A stretch of DNA of 33,953 nucleotides, taken from the IMG/VR virus record IMGVR_UViG_3300023116_007080, positions 1 through 33,953 of that record. One strand, given 5' to 3'. The stretch's first letter is position 1; each line of letters opens with the position of its first letter. This document shows, in pieces, positions 29,947 to 33,953 of the stretch. This DNA is from a virus. Under the pieces are notes generated by a model, which worked only from the letters and a program-made list of their open reading frames with translations, had not been told where the DNA came from and did not search any database. A program made the translations under genes and the position numbers.

Positions 29947-30251
29947 TAGTCGTCCTCTTCTTGTAATTCACCCTCTTTGATAGTTAAAGACTTCTTGACT
30001 TCTTTTAGATCTTTTAGTTTGTTGACACCTCTTGTGAACTTACTGGCATCGAGATTCTTTATCGACGAATTAAACTTTTTTTCTAGGATGTAAGCAGTCT
30101 CCGGGGTAAAATTTTCTCTTATGAAATATATCAAATTTATGGCAGAGTCGATGATATGCGATGCTCTAGACTCCACAAAATGCTCAGATTCATCTTTGTT
30201 AATTCTTACTGAACTTAATTCTTCGAGGATACTTTTTGTTCTTCTTTTCAT
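29946..30251 (-). CDS. Small helical hypothetical protein
   Basis: The 101-residue protein has a basic start (MKRRTKS), a central helix pair (HIIDSAINLIYFIRENF, ETAYILEKKFN) and an acidic end (EEDD). I do not recognise it. It precedes the ligase-like gene with a one-base overlap, so it may be its partner. It has its own promoter at 30261. Confidence 0.55.
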   Translation of the reverse strand: MKRRTKSILEELSSVRINKDESEHFVESRASHIIDSAINLIYFIRENFTPETAYILEKKFNSSIKNLDASKFTRGVNKLKDLKEVKKSLTIKEGELQEEDD

Positions 30252-30260
30252 AATTTTAAT

Positions 30261-30288
30261 ATATTAACACATTTTTGCTTGTTGTCTA
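30261..30288 (-). promoter_or_regulatory. Sigma70-like promoter for the ligase-like operon
   Basis: TAGACA (30288-30283), 16 bp, TAATAT (30266-30261), then 9 nt to the ATG at 30251. No SD is present. Confidence 0.5.
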
Positions 30289-30304
30289 TATATTTAACTG
30301 ATAT

Positions 30305-30490
30305 CTACTTTATTTGTGCCTCTAAATTTTTAATTTTTTGTGAAAGTTCTACAACAATCTGTTTATAATCTGCTATTTGAACTTCTAGATTACCTATCTG
30401 TGCCGATAGTAATTTAATTTGTATTTGTAGTTCTTCATTGGTCAGTGTGTATTCTTCGATTTTGTTTTTGTGTTTGATTTCTAACGCCAT
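30305..30490 (-). CDS. Short coiled-coil protein
   Basis: The 61-residue protein is a near-continuous heptad coiled coil from about residue 15 (LQIQIKLLSAQIGNLEVQI and onward), with Leu/Ile at a and d positions. It would form a parallel dimer or trimer. The function is unknown. It starts 1 nt after the GNAT stop, with SD GGAGAGG. Confidence 0.6.
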   Translation of the reverse strand: MALEIKHKNKIEEYTLTNEELQIQIKLLSAQIGNLEVQIADYKQIVVELSQKIKNLEAQIK

Positions 30491-30491
30491 G

Positions 30492-31037
30492 TTAGCCTCT
30501 CCATCTTTCTTTAGTGATGTCTTTCCATTCTTTTTTTAATTTGATTTGCATATAAGTTTTTCTTTTTTCTAACTCATTGGAAAGATCTTTGTACAATCGA
30601 AGATATTGTGGATGCATTCCTTCCCTGGCTCCTGCCTTGATTCTGGGTTCGTTGTCCTTGTGTGCCAGACTGGCTATGCTGGTACCACCCAACTTGATGG
30701 TCTCATCTTCGAGTGCTTTTTGTAGTAGACTGTAAATATGTCTGCCTCTGAATTCGTCCGCTGTGAAAATTAACACGATCCATCCTTGCTTATTCCATGG
30801 ATGGTATTCATACACAACTCCTCCCATGGGTCGTCCATCCTTGTTCTCTGCAAATATAACCTTGTGATCGGACTTTATGAGTCCTGATGGATTCATTGCC
30901 CAGCCTTTCTCCATCATGAAGGCTATTGATTTTTCATATATCGTGTAAAGTTCTTTGTTTTGTACGAAACAATCAGAATGCCATATCGAAACAGGTTCTC
31001 CTGTTTTGTCTACTGTGTCCTCAATTTTGTACTTCAT
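30492..31037 (-). CDS. GNAT-family acetyltransferase-like protein
   Basis: The 181-residue protein has the GNAT core: a strand pair PMGGVVYEYHPW and GWIVLIFTADEF, then the acetyl-CoA loop FRGRHI (96-101) followed by helix YSLLQKAL, and a later strand (TSIASLAH). The substrate is unknown; amines on proteins, sugars or small molecules are possible. The C-terminus is a Lys-rich helix. The ATG at 31037 lies 6 nt after the -10 box, so a leaderless mRNA is predicted. It is divergent from the DUF1178 gene. Confidence 0.68.
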   Translation of the reverse strand: MKYKIEDTVDKTGEPVSIWHSDCFVQNKELYTIYEKSIAFMMEKGWAMNPSGLIKSDHKVIFAENKDGRPMGGVVYEYHPWNKQGWIVLIFTADEFRGRHIYSLLQKALEDETIKLGGTSIASLAHKDNEPRIKAGAREGMHPQYLRLYKDLSNELEKRKTYMQIKLKKEWKDITKERWRG

Positions 31038-31043
31038 GTAATA

Positions 31044-31072
31044 ATACTAATATAATATTGACTTGTTGTCAA
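31044..31072 (-). promoter_or_regulatory. Sigma70-like promoter giving a leaderless GNAT mRNA
   Basis: TTGACA (31072-31067), 17 bp, TAGTAT (31049-31044), then exactly 6 nt to the ATG at 31037. Its -35 box is interlaced with that of the opposite promoter. Confidence 0.65.
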
Positions 31073-31086
31073 ATTGCTTTTATAAT
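31058..31086 (+). promoter_or_regulatory. Sigma70-like promoter of the DUF1178 gene
   Basis: TTGACT (31058-31063), 17 bp and a perfect TATAAT (31081-31086) predict a start near 31093, 4 nt before the chosen ATG at 31097. It interlocks with the minus-strand promoter: the two -35 boxes form TTGAC-N5-GTCAA. Confidence 0.7.
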
Positions 31087-31096
31087 AAGTATGTAT

Positions 31097-31558
31097 ATGA
31101 TAAAATATCGACTTATCTGTGATTTGGATCACGAGTTTGACGGTTGGTTTCCAAATAGTAAAGAATTTACCAAACAAAAGAAAAAAGGACAACTGCTTTG
31201 TCCTGTGTGCGACAGTCCCTATGTCAACAAGGCCATCATGGCGCCCAATGTCAAGAAAACAAAAACAAAAACAAGATCTGAATCCAAGAAAGAAAGACTA
31301 CAACAAATGAGAGAGGAATCTGTGTCTTCTGAACAAATGATGCCGGCTTCACAGGCTTCCAATGTACTGAGACGTATTGGCAAATACATTACCAAAAATT
31401 TTGAGAACGTGGGCAATAGATTCTACGAGGAAGCCATCAAATGTGATCAAGGTGAAAGAAATGATCAGTTTTTTGGCACAGCCACAGAAGAAGAAACAAA
31501 CAAATTGCTAGATAAAGGCATAGATTTATTTCATGTGCCCAAAGTCAAGGACAATTAA
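31097..31558 (+). CDS. DUF1178 family protein
   Basis: The 153-residue protein begins MIKYRLICDLDHEFDGWF and continues LLCPVCDSPYVNKAIMAP, the two halves of a zinc-ribbon typical of DUF1178, a family of about 150 residues widespread in alphaproteobacteria. A polar linker (residues about 52-85) and a conserved C-terminal part ending in IDLFHVPKV follow. The function of the family is not known. I chose 31097 because the promoter places the mRNA start between 31091 and 31097; the ATG at 31091 would be upstream of the transcript. It was probably taken from the host. Confidence 0.78.
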   Translation: MIKYRLICDLDHEFDGWFPNSKEFTKQKKKGQLLCPVCDSPYVNKAIMAPNVKKTKTKTRSESKKERLQQMREESVSSEQMMPASQASNVLRRIGKYITKNFENVGNRFYEEAIKCDQGERNDQFFGTATEEETNKLLDKGIDLFHVPKVKDN

Positions 31559-31585
31559 TTCCATTTTTACAGCCTTTTTTAAAGG

Positions 31586-31614
31586 TTGACCAAAACAACT
31601 TTTTAGTGTAAAAT
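31586..31614 (+). promoter_or_regulatory. Sigma70-like promoter of the 124-residue gene
   Basis: TTGACC (31586-31591), 17 bp, TAAAAT (31609-31614). The leader of about 55 nt contains an SD-like AGAGG just before the ATG at 31674. Confidence 0.55.
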
Positions 31615-31673
31615 ATATTTTAATATGATGTTGAAAATAAATTCTTCATCTAAATTAACAGAAAGAGGCAACT

Positions 31674-32048
31674 ATGTTTTTTAATCTATTTGGTAAAAAA
31701 ACAACCTCTTCTAAAACTACAAAGGAAGAGAAAATGGCAAAAAGCACACAATACGTTGTATACACTAGAGAGTTCAAATCAAGAGCTAAACAAATCGGTG
31801 TATTCGCGGAGCCGGCTAAGGCTTACACAGTGAACGGTTCAGTTCATGGTGGTAAAATCAAGTTCAAAAACCTAGCAGTTAAAAACACTGCAAGAAAAAC
31901 AGCGACTAACAAGTTGTTATCTAAAGGTATTGACTTTAATGTTAATGTATTAGGAGTTGCTCCTCAATCATCAGCATTAGAAATGAAATCAAACATTATT
32001 TCATTACTTAAAAAGTCTGGAAGAAAAGTAATTAACTTTTCTGCATAA
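31674..32048 (+). CDS. Basic hypothetical protein, separate transcription unit
   Basis: The 124-residue protein is strongly basic (many Lys; RKTATNKLLSKG, SGRKVINFSA) with a beta-rich centre (VYTREFKSRAKQIGVF, GGKIKFKNLAVKN). I do not recognise it. It could bind nucleic acid. Two starts are possible: 31674 (SD AGAGG) adds a 20-residue hydrophobic-then-Lys/Thr stretch; 31734 (MAKSTQY) has the better SD (AAGGAAGAG). It has its own promoter and a strong terminator at 32073, so it is expressed alone and probably at high level. Confidence 0.6.
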   Translation: MFFNLFGKKTTSSKTTKEEKMAKSTQYVVYTREFKSRAKQIGVFAEPAKAYTVNGSVHGGKIKFKNLAVKNTARKTATNKLLSKGIDFNVNVLGVAPQSSALEMKSNIISLLKKSGRKVINFSA

Positions 32049-32072
32049 TCTAATCGTTTAGATTTAGTTGTT

Positions 32073-32104
32073 AAAGGGCGGTAGGAAACTATCGCCCTTT
32101 TTTT
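32073..32104 (+). terminator. Rho-independent terminator
   Basis: AAAGGGCGGTA, a GGAAAC loop, then TATCGCCCTTT followed by a T-run make a classic intrinsic terminator just after the 124-residue gene. It separates that unit from the cold-shock gene. Confidence 0.85.
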
Positions 32105-32223
32105 AAGGCATAAGTAAAGATGAGACAAGAGTAACAAGACAAGACGCAGAAGACATAATAAACCTCCCGCCCTATTTTAGATACAGACTACCTCATAACA
32201 TAAACAATAAAGAAAGAGCAAAC

Positions 32224-32424
32224 ATGAGCAATCAAGGAACAGTGAAATGGTTCAACGCCTCTAAGGGTTTTGGATTCATAGCACATGAAGACAAGGATGT
32301 GTTCGTACACATCTCAGCAGTAGAGGCCGCAGGCCTTAACTCGTTGAATGAAGGTGACACAGTTACGTTTGAAACACAGGATGGTCCTAAAGGACCTAGT
32401 GCTGTGAATCTATCAGTAGCATAA
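32224..32424 (+). CDS. Cold-shock domain protein (CspA family)
   Basis: The 66-residue protein is one cold-shock domain: the start [15 protein letters not shown] contains RNP1 (KGFGFI), VFVHIS is RNP2, and EGDTVTFE follows. These proteins bind single-stranded RNA or DNA and melt RNA structure. It is a bacterial-type full-length Csp and probably came from a host. The 120-nt gap before it (32105-32223) shows no gene; it is A-rich and may be a leader. No SD is clear (AAAGAAAGAG is the closest). A terminator follows, so it is its own unit. Confidence 0.92.
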   Translation: MSNQGTVKWFNASKGFGFIAHEDKDVFVHISAVEAAGLNSLNEGDTVTFETQDGPKGPSAVNLSVA

Positions 32425-32434
32425 TTTAGAGTAT

Positions 32435-32470
32435 AAAAAGGGCAGTACAGAAATGTGTCGCCCTTTTTTT
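32435..32470 (+). terminator. Rho-independent terminator after the cold-shock gene
   Basis: AAAAAGGGC and GCCCTTTTTTT flank a loop of about 17 nt, immediately after the csp stop and before the convergent gene at 32477. The stem also has an A-run on its left, so it could work in both directions. Confidence 0.75.
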
Positions 32471-32476
32471 ATGACT

Positions 32477-32854
32477 TTAAAATAGATGAGGAGCGTCGTG
32501 TGTGATTTTTGTTGGATGATTGAACCACGAACCCCGATCTGTCAACATCTGTTTGGTATCTTTCCAGCAGTCGGCCCAGGGTTTTTCATTGGGATTTTCG
32601 GGCACACCAAAATCAATTGTCCAGTGTAATGAATAATTGTCAATCAACTTTTTTTCAAATCTATGACAGTATTTGTAACTTGCCAGTGCCTCTGGAGTAA
32701 AAAAATAATCCAATGCTTCCTCGACTGTTTTGAAATGTATCCTGTAAACTCTGCCTTCAAATATGAAACTTTTTCTGTGTGGGGAATAGATCTTACTCAT
32801 CTTGTTGAAAGTTCCGAACTTTCTCATTACCGTTTTACTGGGTAGTCTCGCCAT
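32477..32854 (-). CDS. Hypothetical T4-like marine phage protein
   Basis: The 125-residue protein has an N-terminal stretch with basic residues (RLPSKTVMRKFG), then FEGRVYRIHFKTVEEALDYFF. The latter is a strand-helix motif seen in small phage proteins of unknown role. The end (WADCWKDTKQMLTDRGSWF) is Trp-rich. I do not recognise the family. It overlaps the sugar dehydrogenase by 20 nt and is co-transcribed with it. Confidence 0.5.
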   Translation of the reverse strand: MARLPSKTVMRKFGTFNKMSKIYSPHRKSFIFEGRVYRIHFKTVEEALDYFFTPEALASYKYCHRFEKKLIDNYSLHWTIDFGVPENPNEKPWADCWKDTKQMLTDRGSWFNHPTKITHDAPHLF

Positions 32855-33953
32855 AATAAATCACGTTGTCTGCTTTGGGGTACGTCCTCCATGGATCGAA
32901 GATAATCACTTTGTCGTCTGTTGTGAATTGATCTGTTTCATGCACTCTCACAATTACTTCCACAGGATTATCAAACCCGTTAACCAACTGTCCTCCATGT
33001 TTATTTACATAATGTTGAACCAAAATACTGTATGATCCATCGGTGAGATTTGTTCCGGGTTTGTAACTGTCGGAAGTGAAATGTATATTGTTTCCATACT
33101 TCAATATTTCCAATGCCATGTTTTCCGCCTGACGTTCACGAGCAGTCATCACAGCATCAAAAAGATCATAACCCAATTTCAGTTCTTTGGATAACCATCT
33201 CAGGGCGATGTTGTCTCTGGGATGACAGGCTCCACCATCTCCCATGCCTGCTTTCATGTACTTTGAACTTATTATACGTTTGGTGCTGTTGGCCAATGCT
33301 GTGGTCACTCTATCAACATTGGTGTTGCCCAACTTCTGTGCCACGTCTTGTATCATATTGACCAGAGCGATCTTTGTGGATATGAATGTGTTGTAGAATA
33401 TCTTTATGGCTTCCGCTTCTTCCCATGTGCCTGTTTCTATCCTGGGAAAATATCCCAAAACTTTTTGATAAAAATTGATCAGGGTATTTGCTTCCTCTGT
33501 CATGCTACCATTCTTGGTGCCCACTATCAACATCTCTGGAGATAGGAAATCTGCTTTCACTGTTCCCATGGCGATCAAATAAGGATTATATACAAAGCGA
33601 GTGTTTTTTATCAAAGGATCAAACTCTCTGCGAGTGGTTCCAGGCAACACTGTTGATATCAATACCAGTATCTGATCTTTGTTCATGTGTTGATCACATT
33701 GTTTCAGAACTTCTATCACGGCGTCGTAATTGAAGTCACGTGGCTCTAGATGACTGGTTGGATTCCTTCCATCATAGCCTTCTGTGTGTGGAGTGGGTGT
33801 GGCCACGAACACTATGTCCTGTCCTTCCACTGCTTCTCTGATGTTAGACTTTATATCAATGTATTCACTGACTTTTGGCACTATGTCATAGCCACTCACT
33901 GTTGTACCACGTTCGGCCATGGCTTCCGCACAAGGCATACCCAATTTACCAAG
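32835..33953 (-). CDS. UDP-glucose/GDP-mannose dehydrogenase family, second copy (5' cut by right edge)
   Basis: Base 33953 lies inside the gene; about 372 residues are visible and only a few N-terminal residues with the first part of the NAD loop are lost (LGKLGMPC is at the edge). The sequence shows VFVATPTP, ISTVLPGTTRREF, RFVYNPYLIAMG, the helix with FYNTFISTKIA, catalytic Cys in GGACHPRDN, and a C-terminal domain with VIIFDPWRTY. Unlike the copy at 14096, this one keeps the third, nucleotide-sugar-binding domain. The second acidic residue of the usual NPEF motif is changed (NPYL), so its substrate may differ. It probably makes a uronic acid for surface glycan. Confidence 0.82.
   Translation of the reverse strand, partial: LGKLGMPCAEAMAERGTTVSGYDIVPKVSEYIDIKSNIREAVEGQDIVFVATPTPHTEGYDGRNPTSHLEPRDFNYDAVIEVLKQCDQHMNKDQILVLISTVLPGTTRREFDPLIKNTRFVYNPYLIAMGTVKADFLSPEMLIVGTKNGSMTEEANTLINFYQKVLGYFPRIETGTWEEAEAIKIFYNTFISTKIALVNMIQDVAQKLGNTNVDRVTTALANSTKRIISSKYMKAGMGDGGACHPRDNIALRWLSKELKLGYDLFDAVMTARERQAENMALEILKYGNNIHFTSDSYKPGTNLTDGSYSILVQHYVNKHGGQLVNGFDNPVEVIVRVHETDQFTTDDKVIIFDPWRTYPKADNVIYYGETTQ

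Noticed and set aside
30926-31096. Upstream extension of the DUF1178 gene to 30926
   Set aside because: The extension runs antisense through the GNAT start and both promoters; DUF1178 proteins begin at MIKYR-like sequence.
1-33953. All TATAAATA-like octamers as late promoters
   Set aside because: About ten exact matches are expected by chance at this base composition; I kept only those placed just upstream of genes.
1-33953. tRNA genes, CRISPR arrays, insertion sequences, integrase
   Set aside because: No cloverleaf, regular repeat-spacer array, terminal repeats with transposase, or recombinase was recognised by eye; a tRNA search program would be decisive for tRNAs.

Overview
The window is about 34 kb of AT-rich DNA from a T4-like (Tevenvirinae-type) marine myovirus. 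The phage evidence is a T4-type ATP-dependent DNA ligase start, class Ia ribonucleotide reductase (nrdA/nrdB), a RecB/Cas4-like exonuclease, a PAAR spike-tip protein, a beta-helix tail spike, a DUF6267-like protein, many short tightly packed phage genes, and T4-late-like promoter boxes (TATAAATA and one-base variants) in front of virion genes. The likely host is an alphaproteobacterium, most plausibly SAR11 (a pelagimyophage). The reasons are a circularly permuted two-piece tmRNA, a DUF1178 gene typical of alphaproteobacteria, a stand-alone cold-shock protein, and no photosynthesis genes. Marine picocyanobacteria also have permuted tmRNA, so the host remains an inference.

Layout. 1-2.5 kb (minus): ligase start, an HNH-like protein, a ParB-like protein behind a structured leader, and a small barrel-like protein. 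2.6-11.7 kb is the accessory island. It holds a lone PP-loop ATPase; the tmRNA with back-to-back promoters; a plus-strand operon (periplasmic binding protein, ABC ATPase, permease, 2-oxoglutarate/Fe(II)-type oxygenase, small protein, second PP-loop ATPase); and a minus-strand operon (Rieske oxygenase, third PP-loop ATPase, small membrane protein, small protein). 11.7-13.3 kb: tail proteins including PAAR. 13.3-16.1 kb: nucleotide-sugar dehydrogenase plus KDO-8-phosphate synthase, then an Fe-S operon (sufE, SufT/DUF59, two small genes). 16.1-19.7 kb: nrdA-nrdB. 19.8-30.5 kb: tail spike, exonuclease, conserved marine T4-like virion or unknown genes, an FkbM methyltransferase with a cysteine-rich head, a glycosyltransferase-like gene, a ligase-like protein, and small genes. 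30.5-34 kb: GNAT, DUF1178, a small basic protein, cold-shock protein, and a second nucleotide-sugar dehydrogenase cut by the right edge.

How the parts may work together. RNR supplies dNTPs. SufE/SufT may support Fe-S proteins, of which the phage's own Rieske enzyme is one candidate client. The ABC cassette is a complete importer of the TauABC/ThiXYZ type. The PP-loop ATPases and two iron oxygenases look like a small-molecule or surface-glycan tailoring set, and KdsA with the sugar-nucleotide dehydrogenases points to host-surface polysaccharide. These roles are inferences. The transcription signals are unusually regular: several early genes have TTGACA-like/17 bp/TAnnnT promoters whose -10 box ends exactly 6 nt before the ATG, which predicts leaderless mRNAs. 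No tRNA gene, CRISPR array or insertion sequence was recognised. There is no gene-free stretch over 300 bp other than the tmRNA locus (4355-4816).
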